Of a stretch of DNA of 64,000 bases, positions 43,241 to 52,782 are shown piece by piece. A program made the translations under genes and the position numbers. The stretch is taken from NCBI GenBank assembly GCA_965216885.1, contig OZ244209.1, forward strand, positions 2,170,001 to 2,234,000, written 5' to 3'. Positions within the stretch are counted from its first letter, which is position 1. Every line of letters begins with the position of its first letter. The notes below the pieces were generated by a model, which saw nothing but the letters and a program-made list of their open reading frames with translations, was not told the DNA's origin and ran no database searches. This DNA is from CAYNJG01 sp965216885. Its GTDB lineage: Bacteria > Planctomycetota > Planctomycetia > Pirellulales > Pirellulaceae.

Positions 43241-44488
43241 ATCTCACGAATACGCGCCGTCGTAGCGTCTGGTCTCTTCCCAGGGGCATGGGCAACGCCG
43301 GAAGATTTGAAACAAAGAGATTCGGAGGGCACAGAGGCGTCGGGTTCAATTTCCTCTGTGTCTCCGTGCCTCTCTGTTTTAATCGTCATGAATTCGCCTT
43401 CGACCAGGGCGACAGGTGAACTTCGTCACAGTGGCGGGGCTCTTTCGTTTTCGGGTTTCTGGAAGCCCCGACCGTCGGCGTACTCCAGGCAAATAAAAAC
43501 GCAAAGACGCAAGGGCGCGAAGACGCAAAGGGCAGGGGGCGGATCTTTGCGTCTTCGCGCCCTTGCGTCTTTGCGTTTCAAATCTATTCCACCAGGTGGA
43601 ACGCAGAATTCCAATTGCGGCTGCTGGAAATGTGACCTGATTTCACGAATCCGTGCCGTCGCCGCGTCCGGTATGCTCCTTGGAGCGAGGCCAACGCCGA
43701 AAGACTTGAAACAAAGGGACTAAGAGGGCACAGTGGAGTCGGGTTCAATTTCCTCTGTGTCTCCGTGCCTCTCTGTTTTAATCGTCATGAACTCGCCTTC
43801 GACCAGGGCGACGGGTGAACTTCGTCGCAGCGGCGAGGCTCTTTCGTTTTCGGGTTTCTGGAACCCTTGGCCGTCGGCGTACTCCAGACAAATGAAAACG
43901 CAAAGACGCAAGGGCGCGAAGACGCAAAGGGCAGGGGAAGGATCTTTGCGTCTTCGCGCCCTTGCGTCTTTGCGTCTTTGCGTCTTTGCGTCTTTGCGTT
44001 TCAAATCTATTCCACCAGGTGGAACGCAGAATTCCAAGTGCGGCTGCTGGAAATGTGACCTGATCTCACGAATACGTGCCGTCGCCCCGGCCGGTATGCT
44101 CCTTGGAGCGAGGCCCACGCCGAAAGATTTGAAACAAAGAGACACCGAGGGCACAGAGGAGTCGGGTTCAATTTCCTCTGTGTCCTCCGTGTTTTGATCG
44201 TCATGAATTCGCCTTCGACCAGGGCGACAGGTGAACTTCGTCACAGTGGCGGGGCTCCTTGGTTTTCGGGTTTCTGGAAGCCCTGACCGTCGGCGTACTC
44301 CAGACAAAAAGAACAACGCAAAGGCGCAAGGGCGCGGAGACGCAAAGGGCAGGGGGCGGATCTTTGCGTCTTCGCGCCCTTGCGTCTTTGCGTTTCAAAT
44401 CTATTCCACCAGGTGGAACGCAGAATTCCCTATGCGGCTGCTGGAAATGGGGTCTCATCTCACGAATCCGTCCCGTCGTAGACTACTC
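43241..44488. repeat. Three tandem direct repeats of about 0.4 kb plus partial fourth
   Basis: Units start near 43241, 43640, 44063 and 44457, each with TCTCACGAAT-CGTGCCGTCG-like text, followed by a GAAACAAAGAGA...CACAGAGG segment, CTCTGTGTCTCCGTGCC, AATCGTCATGAATTCGCC and a large palindrome, then CTATTCCACCAGGTGGAACG and CGGCTGCTGGAAATG. Unit lengths are 399, 423 and 394 bp. The 24-bp difference of unit 2 equals three extra copies of the octamer TCTTTGCG in one palindrome arm. ORFs inside (for example 43720-44316) are repeat-derived. The 1.4-kb space from 43091 holds no credible gene. Confidence 0.9.
43497..43578. repeat. Long perfect palindrome (34-bp arms) in repeat unit 1
   Basis: A 34-base arm (43497-43530) made of AACGCAAAGACGCAAGG-type text is the exact reverse complement of 43545-43578, with a 14-base spacer. 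The same structure recurs in unit 2 (left arm 43896-43929, expanded right arm) and, less perfectly, in unit 3. It would fold as a very stable hairpin in RNA or cruciform in DNA. Confidence 0.9.
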
Positions 44489-45673
44489 CTAAACGAAACG
44501 TGGGCGATCCAGAACAACCGTCATGGGAACTTTCTGTTCAACTAATCGTTCAAGGAACGGCCGCATGCCATGCTGCAATTCATAATCTCGTTCTTCCGTA
44601 TAGAGCGGCACGAGCGTGAAGAAGTGAACCAACTTGCCGTCTTCTTTCTCTAGCGGAACCTTCAGGTTGGAAAAGTCAGGAACCATCATAAGGCACGTTT
44701 GGCTGGTGTTTGGGCCAAGCGGCTCGGGTGGATCGGCGCTCGAAACGATGGCGGCAGGACGACCGAGCCACGTGTTTTCAAGGTGCGGATAGTAAGCCAT
44801 CTTGCGGAGCCACTTCAGGGGCCACATGCAGTTTGGATCGCGGCTTGCGTCGGCAGGGTGAGGCCATTCAGCAGGCAAGTGAATCACCAATTCCGCAAAT
44901 TGCCAATCTTCCTGCCCCTCCGGAACGTTCATGGGCCGGCCACTCATTCCGCTAGTAAACAGGACCATGAAGCGATGTTTGTCGTTGGGCGGAATGATGT
45001 TGATCGATACCGACATGCCCTCCACAACGGGGAGTAATTCCTGCATGCCATTTGGGTCGACAGGTCCGAACTTCGACTCCATGTACGCCGTGATCTGTTG
45101 GTGTCGCTTGAATTCGGGCGTCTGATTGATCATGCGGTCGGGCGGCGGTTCCCAGAGTGGCTTGTCGACTCCTTCCACCGGTCTTCGACAGCCGTGAGCC
45201 GCAAGTAGATCGATGACTTCCTGATTGCGACTGTTCTCCGCTTCGGTATACGCATTCTGCAACGCACCGGTTGGTAGACGATAGGTTGCGTGCGGATCGA
45301 TGCTGGTGGTCAAGAGATACGCTACGACATCGCTTTGCCCCTCCTTCGCGGCTCTCATGAGCGGGTTTCGTAACGCGTGGCTGATGTCCAGCTTAGCCCC
45401 GGCCCCCACAAGAAACCTTGTAACGTCGACGGCGCCATCCTCCGCCGAATACGTGACAGCCGGCGCCTGAAACGTGCCTCCTCGACGGTTCAGTTCTGCC
45501 CCCTTCTCAACGAGAAATTGTACGATGGCGAGCCCGCCCCGGCGTGCAGCGAGATGAAGCAAGCTGAATCCATAATATTCGTTCGATCCAAGATCGGCAT
45601 ATTCGAATGATGCTTTAAGGGCGTCCAGATCACCGATCAATACTGCTTCTCTTAATTCTGGCTTTGAACTCAT
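44489..45673 (-). CDS. Ankyrin-repeat protein with suppressor-of-fused (SUFU) domain
   Basis: A 394-residue protein. The N-terminal half has ankyrin repeats (EYYGFSLLHLAARRGGLAIVQFLVEKGAELN, then VDVTRFLVGAGAKLDI and SDVVAYLLTTSIDPHA). From about residue 185 a bacterial SUFU domain follows: MESKFGPVDPNGMQELLPVVEG, KHRFMVLFTSGMSGRPMNVPE, AELVIHLPAEWP. In bacteria, SUFU domains are typical immunity proteins of polymorphic-toxin systems, and ankyrin arrays are also used this way. No toxin gene lies next to it here, so an orphan immunity or protein-protein interaction role is inferred. It ends inside the edge of the tandem repeats (partial fourth unit). Confidence 0.85.
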   Translation of the reverse strand: MSSKPELREAVLIGDLDALKASFEYADLGSNEYYGFSLLHLAARRGGLAIVQFLVEKGAELNRRGGTFQAPAVTYSAEDGAVDVTRFLVGAGAKLDISHALRNPLMRAAKEGQSDVVAYLLTTSIDPHATYRLPTGALQNAYTEAENSRNQEVIDLLAAHGCRRPVEGVDKPLWEPPPDRMINQTPEFKRHQQITAYMESKFGPVDPNGMQELLPVVEGMSVSINIIPPNDKHRFMVLFTSGMSGRPMNVPEGQEDWQFAELVIHLPAEWPHPADASRDPNCMWPLKWLRKMAYYPHLENTWLGRPAAIVSSADPPEPLGPNTSQTCLMMVPDFSNLKVPLEKEDGKLVHFFTLVPLYTEERDYELQHGMRPFLERLVEQKVPMTVVLDRPRFV

Positions 45674-45977
45674 GATTCCCTCAAAAAAATGTCTGCTCTG
45701 TTACGTGCTATTCAGTTCCGTAGTCATGCCAAAACCCGCGACCTGATTGCAGTGCACGTTCGTGCTCAGAAGATGTCCCAAATTCGCCATCGGAGTCTAG
45801 CAGTACAGCAGCAATGCGTGAACCAACTCCAGCCGTTTCACATGCCACACCTTACGTGTTTCGACGGCGAGGGAAAGTCGAATAGGACGTACTCTTACGA
45901 TCCGCATCGAAGTGGCGCACCTAAAGGAGCCTGCAGGCGTTAAACTGTCGCATAGCAACGACCGTCTGTTTGGAGCA
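45674..45977. other. Divergent intergenic region
   Basis: About 300 bp between the ankyrin-SUFU gene and a sulfatase. No RNA gene, clear promoter boxes or repeat found. A frame open from 45689 lacks coding features. Confidence 0.35.
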
Positions 45978-47693
45978 ATGAAGATGATCTACCGAATGCT
46001 ATTCGCGGTGCTTATGACGTTCAGTTCAACTGCCTTTGCGGCGGAAAAGCACCCGAACGTGCTCTTTATCTCCATGGACGATCTTAATGACTGGATTGGC
46101 TGTCTTGGCGGGCACCCTCAGGCGATGACGCCGAACATTGACCGGCTGGCTTCAAGCGGCGTGTTGTTCACGAATGCGCATTGTCCGGCTCCAGCGTGCA
46201 ACCCATCGCGGACGGCCATCATGACGGGCATATCGCCACATAAGTCGGGCCTCTATGACAACCGTCAGAAGATGCGGGAACTCCTGCCGGACGCGGACTT
46301 GATTCCCCGATACTTTGCCGATCATGGATATTGGTCCGCTGGGTCGGGCAAGATCTTGCACTACTTTACGGACGCTCAGTCGTGGGACGAATATTTTCCA
46401 CCCAAGGAAACCGAAGATCCGTTCCCTCGTACTCTGTACCCTGAAAAACGTCCGGTGAATTTGCCGCGTGGTGGTCCATGGCAATACATCGAAACGGATT
46501 GGGCGCCACTCGACGCCACAGACGAGGAGTTCGGTGGCGATTGGCTGGTCTCGAAATGGATCGGCGAGCAACTTCAGAAAGAACACGACAAGCCGTTCTT
46601 TCTGGCCTGCGGGATTTACCGACCGCACGAACCGTGGTTTGTACCGCGCAAGTACTTCGACCTATTCCCGATTCAGGACATCCAGCTACCCAAAGGTTAC
46701 CGAGCCGATGATCTGGATGATCTACCACCGGCCGGCAAGAAACGCGGTCCCAACCGGTATTTCGAACACATTCAGGCACACCAACAATGGAAGCAGGGGA
46801 TTCAGGGCTATCTCGCATCCATCGCCTTCGCCGACGCGATGGTCGGCCGGGTTCTGGACGCATTGGAGTCCGGTCCCAACCGTGATAACACAATCGTCGT
46901 GCTCTGGAGCGACCACGGTTGGCATTTGGGAGAAAAGCAGCACTGGCAGAAATTCACCGCATGGCGAGTTTGCACTCGAGTGCCCCTGATTGTCCGGGCA
47001 CCCACGGGGACACCGGGCCTGCCCAGCGGTACGAAGTCCGGCGAAACCTGCGATGCCCCCACGAATCTGCTCAGTCTTTATCGTACTCTCACGGACCTCG
47101 CCGGGCTGCCGCCCAAGCAATCCAACGACGGCGTCAGCCTTGTGCCCTTGCTGGCGAATCCCCAAGCCGAATGGCCACACGCTTCGGTCACCCATCTGGG
47201 ACGACCGAAAAACTATAGCGTCAGTGGCCGACGATGGCGGTATATCCACTACGACAACGACGACGAAGAGTTGTACGACATCGAAACGGATCGCCATGAA
47301 TGGGATAACCTCGCCGCGATCCCCGAACACGCCAAGAAGATTGCCGAGCTCAAGAGTCTCGCACCTGTCGACTTTGCGGAATATGTGGCAGCCAGCGATG
47401 CGTCGTTGCCAAAATTGAAATGGCTACCAGCTACAACAGCAAAAAGGCCAGACTCGACACCGGAGGGTGATGAGTTCGATGTGATCTTTACCAATCGTCG
47501 AGCCGACCCGGTCAAAGTCTTTCAGCTAACTGGCGACCAACGTGAAGCGTACGGTGTCCTTCAAGCCGGTTGGCGAAAACCCTACAAGTCGCGTCCTGGA
47601 GCGGTGTGGCTGATGACTGATCTCAAAGAAAATCCGCTCGGGTATTTCGTGGTCGGCGACCGGGGTGCAACCGCAACCGTACCTGCCGAATAG
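45978..47693 (+). CDS. Secreted iduronate-2-sulfatase-type sulfatase
   Basis: A 571-residue sulfatase with a signal peptide (about 1-22). HPNVLFISMDDLNDWIG at the start is the IDS-type variant of the metal Asp motif; formylglycine motif CNPSR at 74-78; WSAGSGKILHYF replaces the usual GKWH; FFLACGIYRPHEPW and VVLWSDHGWHLGEKQHW are strongly IDS-like. The C-terminal 100 residues form an extra domain (PDSTPEGDEFDVIFTNRRADPVKVF onward) that may bind carbohydrate. ATG 45978 starts the signal peptide. Convergent with the double sulfatase gene (27-bp gap). Confidence 0.9.
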   Translation: MKMIYRMLFAVLMTFSSTAFAAEKHPNVLFISMDDLNDWIGCLGGHPQAMTPNIDRLASSGVLFTNAHCPAPACNPSRTAIMTGISPHKSGLYDNRQKMRELLPDADLIPRYFADHGYWSAGSGKILHYFTDAQSWDEYFPPKETEDPFPRTLYPEKRPVNLPRGGPWQYIETDWAPLDATDEEFGGDWLVSKWIGEQLQKEHDKPFFLACGIYRPHEPWFVPRKYFDLFPIQDIQLPKGYRADDLDDLPPAGKKRGPNRYFEHIQAHQQWKQGIQGYLASIAFADAMVGRVLDALESGPNRDNTIVVLWSDHGWHLGEKQHWQKFTAWRVCTRVPLIVRAPTGTPGLPSGTKSGETCDAPTNLLSLYRTLTDLAGLPPKQSNDGVSLVPLLANPQAEWPHASVTHLGRPKNYSVSGRRWRYIHYDNDDEELYDIETDRHEWDNLAAIPEHAKKIAELKSLAPVDFAEYVAASDASLPKLKWLPATTAKRPDSTPEGDEFDVIFTNRRADPVKVFQLTGDQREAYGVLQAGWRKPYKSRPGAVWLMTDLKENPLGYFVVGDRGATATVPAE

Positions 47694-47720
47694 CGGTGTC
47701 GTGCACGGACCGCCTTTGCA

Positions 47721-50700
47721 TCAACGACCGGACGCGGCGACCGGCTGTTTGTCTGCCAGTTGCTTACGGAACCCGACGAGACGTTCCGACATCTCCGGTC
47801 TCGTCGCCAGATTGTGCTTCTCTTCCGGATCATTCCGGAGGTTGTACAGCTCTTCGCCGTCAGGCCATTTGCCATATCGCCAGCGCTGGTTGCGTAAGGC
47901 AAAGCCTAGCTTCTTGCCTCGTGACACCACGCTGTAGGCAAACTTCTTCCTTCCCTTGCGTTCCGGATGAGTCAAGAGTGGCCGTAGCGATGTACCTTGT
48001 AGATGATCGGGAGCGTCGAGGCCCGTAAGGTCAGCGAGCGTGGGATAGATGTCGACCAATTCGACCATCGCATCCGAGGTTGCGCCAGCCTTCGTGACAC
48101 CGGGCACACGCACGATGAACGGCACCTTCGCACCAATATCGAAGAGCGTGACTTTACCCCACAGGAAGTGATCGCCGAGATGATAGCCATGATCCGACGT
48201 GAAGATTACGATCGTATCTTCCCAATGCCCACTCTCCTTCAACGCATTGAGCACCAGGTGCAATTGCGCATCAATAAAGGAGACACACGCGTGATACGCC
48301 TGCATGTACTCGCGTCGCAGTGCGTCGTCTTCCTTGCCCAGATCGAAGCCAAACGCGGCATAGCGTTTAGACATTGCTGTCTTCGGAATGGAATCCCAAA
48401 GGTTCGGCCGATCCGGAGTGTAGGCGATCTCCTCCAATGGATATTGATCGAAGTATTTGTCCGGAGCAAGAAAGGGGACGTGCGGTTTCTGTAGTCCACA
48501 GGCGATGAAGAAAGGCTTGTCGCCGTGCGAGCTTTCCGTTAGCCACTTCACCACCTGTCGGGCGTTCTTTCCGTCCTTGTGCTGTTCATCGGTCAACCCG
48601 CTGCGACCATGCCCCGGTGGCGTCTGCGCGTTGAGCGGAGCGGCAATTTCTTTGCGCATGGCTCGCCATCGTTTGCGATTCGGATTCTCGTCGACCGATC
48701 CGAATTCCGCTTCGAACTTTTCCCGCGCCGCGCGAACGATCGGCAGCTCATCGTTCTCGAACCGCACAAACTCGTCCCAGGCCACTTTTCCGTGCTCATG
48801 TCGAGGCGAATGAAAGACTTTGCCGACGCTCCCAGTCCAGTAGCCATGCTCGCGAAAGAACTGCGGCAGCGTACGCGTGCCGGGTCGTTCCGTACGGATG
48901 TCGGCGGTATTGTTGAGCACTCCGGTCGACTGCGGATAGAGCCCCGATAAAAACGACGCTCGGGACGGCCCGCAAACCGGGTACTGACAGAACGCGCGCT
49001 TGAATGTCATGGATTCGGCGGCCAGGCGGGCGAGTGTTGGAGTCTGGATGGCATCGTATCCCGAGGGCGAAACGTGCGTATTGAGATCGTCGCAAACCAC
49101 CAACAGGACATTCTTGCGTTTTGCCTTCTGAGTCGTCTGTTGCGAAGCCGCGTCGGGCTTGGCTGCTTCACGAGCGGGTGACTTGTCGTTTCTTTGGGTT
49201 GCCTGGATTGGTTTGATCGAGGTAATCACGGGCCGATACGGAATCCGTCGCGGCGCATTGCCCATGCCTTTTTCCCAACGGAAGGAAGAGCCATCGACGA
49301 CAAGATCTTTCCGAGCATTCAATTTCGGCTCGGGCTGAGCAAACGTCGCGGGAGCGACCTTGCGCAACTTCGATTTCACTTTCGAGTATCGCTCGTCTCC
49401 GGCGAGGTTATGCCACTCGTTGGGATCGTTGCGTAGATCGTAGAGTTCTTCGCCATCGTTTCCGTAGCGGATGTACCGCCAGTCTCGATTTACGACGGCG
49501 TATTCGCCGGGCTCCATGTGCGGCAGGTAGACGTTGCGATCCTGCGCGGCGGCAGGGTTCTTTAACGTCTCTGCGAGCGACTGGCCCTCCAACGGTTGGT
49601 GTGGAGTTCCAAGCGAACACATTTCTGCAAGCGTCGGATACATGTCAATCAGACTCACCGTCACGTCCGAGACGGCTCCCTCTTTGACGCCGGGGCCCGC
49701 CCAGATGAAAGGCACATTCGAGGTTCGCTCCCATAGTGTGTGCTTGCCCCAATCACCCTTCTCGCCATGGTGATATCCATGATCACTCCACAACACCACG
49801 ATCGTGTTGTCGGCATGCGGACTCGCGGCGAGTGCATCGAGGACTCGCCCCATCATGGCGTCGGCGTAGCTCATGCAAGCCAGATAGCCGTGAATGGCAT
49901 CGTCGACGGCGTCGAGTGCCTCCAGCTTTTTGTGAATCCGCGAACGGGCCGTTTTGATTTTGCGAATCTTGGGCGGGAGGTCGTCGAGATCGTCATCCTT
50001 GTACGGCGGCAGTTCGATTTCACGGGGATCGTAGAGGTCGAAATACTTTTGGGGACAGTAATTGGGGAAGTGCGGGGCGTAGATCCCACAGGCGAGGAAA
50101 AACGGTTTCTCGTGATGTCGCTTGAGCTGTTCGACCGTCCAGTTGATGCGTTTGGTATCCGCCATTTCCTCCTCCCGTTCGTTGGGGATCGCTCCCCATT
50201 CCAGAAAGAGCCCGCCGCTGATCTGTTCGCCGGCGTTGTAGATGCTCGCGGGAAACGGGCTTGGAAATGGCGTTTCTTCACTCCACGAATCCAGCGGCCA
50301 ACCCGCGGCACGCTGGGATTTATTCCGCAGGTAGAACTCGGTCCACCCTCGCTGGTCAATCGCTCCGGCAGGATGATGAAATAGTTTGCCAGCGCCCAAC
50401 GTGGTGTAGCCGCCTTTCGCGAATGACATTTGGAGCGATTCAATCTCCGGGTGAGAGACGAAGTAGTGCGGCGTACGGTAGCATCCAGTTGTCGACGCGT
50501 ATTGCCCGCTGAAGATCGCCGCTCGGCTGGGCGCGCAGAAAACGCCGGCTGTATGGGCGTTGGTAAAGTTGACTCCCCGTGCGGCAAGTTTGTCGATGTT
50601 CGGCGTGATCGCTCGGGGCGTCGTTTCCAGGCAACCGATCCAGTCGTTCATGTCGTCGACAGCAAGGAACAACACGTTGGGACGATCGGCAGCGTTAGCC

Positions 50701-50756
50701 ATGGAAGCGAAGATGCAAAGGCAAACGATGATTCGGGCCAGTTGACTTGCAATCAT
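47721..50756 (-). CDS. Tandem double sulfatase (two complete IDS-type domains)
   Basis: A 1011-residue exported protein (signal peptide about 1-22) with two complete type I sulfatase domains. Domain 1 (about 25-510) starts RPNVLFLAVDDMNDWIG and has formylglycine site CAPSR (C74). A linker (about 510-555, rich in Gln/Thr/Lys) leads to domain 2 (KRKNVLLVVCDDLNTHV onward) with CGPSR (about C593) and FTSDHGYHLGDHFLWGK. Both keep the metal and active-site motifs, so both may be active. Each end of the linker matches where separate genes would end and start, so this is a gene fusion. The ATG at 50756 begins the signal peptide; the frame upstream contains two near-identical 18-bp repeats. Confidence 0.9.
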   Translation of the reverse strand: MIASQLARIIVCLCIFASMANAADRPNVLFLAVDDMNDWIGCLETTPRAITPNIDKLAARGVNFTNAHTAGVFCAPSRAAIFSGQYASTTGCYRTPHYFVSHPEIESLQMSFAKGGYTTLGAGKLFHHPAGAIDQRGWTEFYLRNKSQRAAGWPLDSWSEETPFPSPFPASIYNAGEQISGGLFLEWGAIPNEREEEMADTKRINWTVEQLKRHHEKPFFLACGIYAPHFPNYCPQKYFDLYDPREIELPPYKDDDLDDLPPKIRKIKTARSRIHKKLEALDAVDDAIHGYLACMSYADAMMGRVLDALAASPHADNTIVVLWSDHGYHHGEKGDWGKHTLWERTSNVPFIWAGPGVKEGAVSDVTVSLIDMYPTLAEMCSLGTPHQPLEGQSLAETLKNPAAAQDRNVYLPHMEPGEYAVVNRDWRYIRYGNDGEELYDLRNDPNEWHNLAGDERYSKVKSKLRKVAPATFAQPEPKLNARKDLVVDGSSFRWEKGMGNAPRRIPYRPVITSIKPIQATQRNDKSPAREAAKPDAASQQTTQKAKRKNVLLVVCDDLNTHVSPSGYDAIQTPTLARLAAESMTFKRAFCQYPVCGPSRASFLSGLYPQSTGVLNNTADIRTERPGTRTLPQFFREHGYWTGSVGKVFHSPRHEHGKVAWDEFVRFENDELPIVRAAREKFEAEFGSVDENPNRKRWRAMRKEIAAPLNAQTPPGHGRSGLTDEQHKDGKNARQVVKWLTESSHGDKPFFIACGLQKPHVPFLAPDKYFDQYPLEEIAYTPDRPNLWDSIPKTAMSKRYAAFGFDLGKEDDALRREYMQAYHACVSFIDAQLHLVLNALKESGHWEDTIVIFTSDHGYHLGDHFLWGKVTLFDIGAKVPFIVRVPGVTKAGATSDAMVELVDIYPTLADLTGLDAPDHLQGTSLRPLLTHPERKGRKKFAYSVVSRGKKLGFALRNQRWRYGKWPDGEELYNLRNDPEEKHNLATRPEMSERLVGFRKQLADKQPVAASGR

Positions 50757-50979
50757 TTGATTTTGAAATCCGTCTTTGAATTGCTGGTTACGGTGAATCA
50801 AAGGCGATACCGGCTGATCTCGCCTATGTTGATCTCGCCTATGTTGGCCTGCCTTATCCTGACGCGGCGTTACTTGAGCAGCAACGCTGCATTGCGGCAC
50901 GCCACAGGAAGTACGACGCCACCGCGGTTGTCACGTCATGGTATCAGACTCGGGCTCTGGCATCTGATAAACTCGCGGC

Positions 50980-52716
50980 ATGAACAATCAAACGAAACGA
51001 CCAACTGCCTGCCGTCTGTTGTCCATCTTTTGCTTCTTCATCGTTGCGATACCGGCGAGTTTATCTGCCGCGGAAGACACGTCGAAGCCGAACGTCGTCC
51101 TGATCATGACGGACAACCAGGGCTACTTCGAACTGGGCTGCAAAGGGAATCCGTATCTAGAGACTCCCAACATTGACGCTTTCGCGCGAAGCAGTGTTGA
51201 CTTCTGCAATTTTCACGCGGAGAACTATTGTTCGCCCAGCCGTGCGGCGCTGCTGACCGGACGGCAGCCGATGCGGTACGGTGTACACAACACCATTGGC
51301 GGCGTTTCCATTCTCAGTCCAGATGAAACCACGCTGAGCGATCGATTGCAGTCTGCCGGCTACCGAACGGGCGTGTTCGGCAAGTGGCATCTGGGCATGT
51401 CACATCCCTTCCACCCAGCGAATCGCGGCTTTGACGAGGTGTTCGTACACGGTGGCGGGGGTATTGGGCAGTTGGAAGACTACGCGGGCAACAACCACGT
51501 CGACGCCCATTTCCAACACAATGGCAAGTGGGTGAAGAGTTCCGGATTTTCGACCGACGTATTGTTCGATCAGGCGATGAGCTTCGTCGAGTCCAACAAG
51601 GACTCGCCATTCTTCTGCTACATACCCACACCCGCGACACACTTCCCGGTGCAGGCCGAAGCCAAAGCGCTGGCGCGCATCAAGCAACGCGGTATCACTT
51701 CCGAGCAAACCAACCTCAGTTTGCTTTCGATGATTGAGACCATTGACGAAAACGTGGGCCGGATGCTGGAACACCTCGACAAGCTTCAGCTCCGCGAGAA
51801 CACGCTGGTGATCTTCATGACGGATCAAGGCATGCGAGATCGTGGCGCACCAAAGCCGGTTTGGCCGGGCAGCGAACGCGAAAAGGAACTGGGCGGCGCA
51901 TCCGAAGGACGGCATCGTGTGTTTTGCATGGCGCAGATGCCGGGCCTGACGACGGCCGGAGAAAACCATGCGCTCACGTGCATCCAGGACATCTGCCCTA
52001 CGATCCTGGAAGTCTGCGGCATCGATATCCCCCCAGGCACGGACGGCCGGAGTCTCGTTCCGCTATTAAGAGGTGCCGGAAAGTGGCACGACGACCGCGT
52101 GATTGTGATGCAGTGCCCACGAGCTCGTGACCGCGAAAAGTGGAAACACGCTGCCATTAAGATGGGGCCATGGCGTCTCGTCCGCGGCGGCCGCCTATAC
52201 AACATCGACGCCGATTCGCACATGGAAAATAATCTCGCTGCGAAGCATCCGGCGATCGTGCAGAAGCTGAATGCCGCGTACGAGCAATTCTGGAATAGCT
52301 TGCCAGCGGAATCAGACCTCGCGCTGCGGCACGTGCTGGGTGCAGACGAAGCCAAATCGACATTGCTGTGTGCAATGGACTGGCGGGAAGGCGGTGCCCC
52401 CTGGAATTCCGGCGCGCTCCGCGACCGGTATCGAGGGCAGGGTGCATGGACGGTTACCGTCGCCCAAGCGGGGCGGTATCGGTTCACACTGAGTCGCGCG
52501 ATGCTGGAGACGCCGATGCCGCTGATGGCCGATTCGGCGAAAGTGGTCCTTGGCCCCTTTTCGGCATCCACCGAACTGTCGTCAACAGACACTTCGTGCA
52601 CGATCGAAATCAATCTGCAACCGGGTGACTATTCGCTCCGCAGCGAACTCGCGGCAAAGGGTGAGCCGAAGTCCTGGGGAGCGAATTTCGTCTACGTCGA
52701 ACGACTTACGAACTAG
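50980..52716 (+). CDS. Secreted type I sulfatase with C-terminal extra domain
   Basis: A 578-residue sulfatase with a signal peptide ending SLSAAE. KPNVVLIMTDNQGYFELG carries the Asp/Asn metal motif, the formylglycine site is CSPSR (84-88), and the second signature is GVFGKWHLGMSHPFHP. A C-terminal beta-sandwich-like part (about 475-578, WTVTVAQAGRYRFTLSR...) is often seen after this sulfatase type. It heads a + strand series: sulfatase, TIM-barrel isomerase, sialidase-like protein. ATG 50980 starts the leader. Confidence 0.9.
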   Translation: MNNQTKRPTACRLLSIFCFFIVAIPASLSAAEDTSKPNVVLIMTDNQGYFELGCKGNPYLETPNIDAFARSSVDFCNFHAENYCSPSRAALLTGRQPMRYGVHNTIGGVSILSPDETTLSDRLQSAGYRTGVFGKWHLGMSHPFHPANRGFDEVFVHGGGGIGQLEDYAGNNHVDAHFQHNGKWVKSSGFSTDVLFDQAMSFVESNKDSPFFCYIPTPATHFPVQAEAKALARIKQRGITSEQTNLSLLSMIETIDENVGRMLEHLDKLQLRENTLVIFMTDQGMRDRGAPKPVWPGSEREKELGGASEGRHRVFCMAQMPGLTTAGENHALTCIQDICPTILEVCGIDIPPGTDGRSLVPLLRGAGKWHDDRVIVMQCPRARDREKWKHAAIKMGPWRLVRGGRLYNIDADSHMENNLAAKHPAIVQKLNAAYEQFWNSLPAESDLALRHVLGADEAKSTLLCAMDWREGGAPWNSGALRDRYRGQGAWTVTVAQAGRYRFTLSRAMLETPMPLMADSAKVVLGPFSASTELSSTDTSCTIEINLQPGDYSLRSELAAKGEPKSWGANFVYVERLTN

Positions 52717-52782
52717 CAGCAACGGCGAAACGCCTACGCCCGGTATCCACGTCAAATCAACACTCTTCAGACGGAGCAAACT

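Noticed and set aside
43720..44316. A 198-codon ORF on the minus strand
   Set aside because: It lies entirely in the tandem repeats and palindromes; its protein is low-complexity and repeats itself.
43241..44490. CRISPR array
   Set aside because: Units are 0.4 kb and nearly identical throughout; there are no short repeats with unique spacers and no cas genes.
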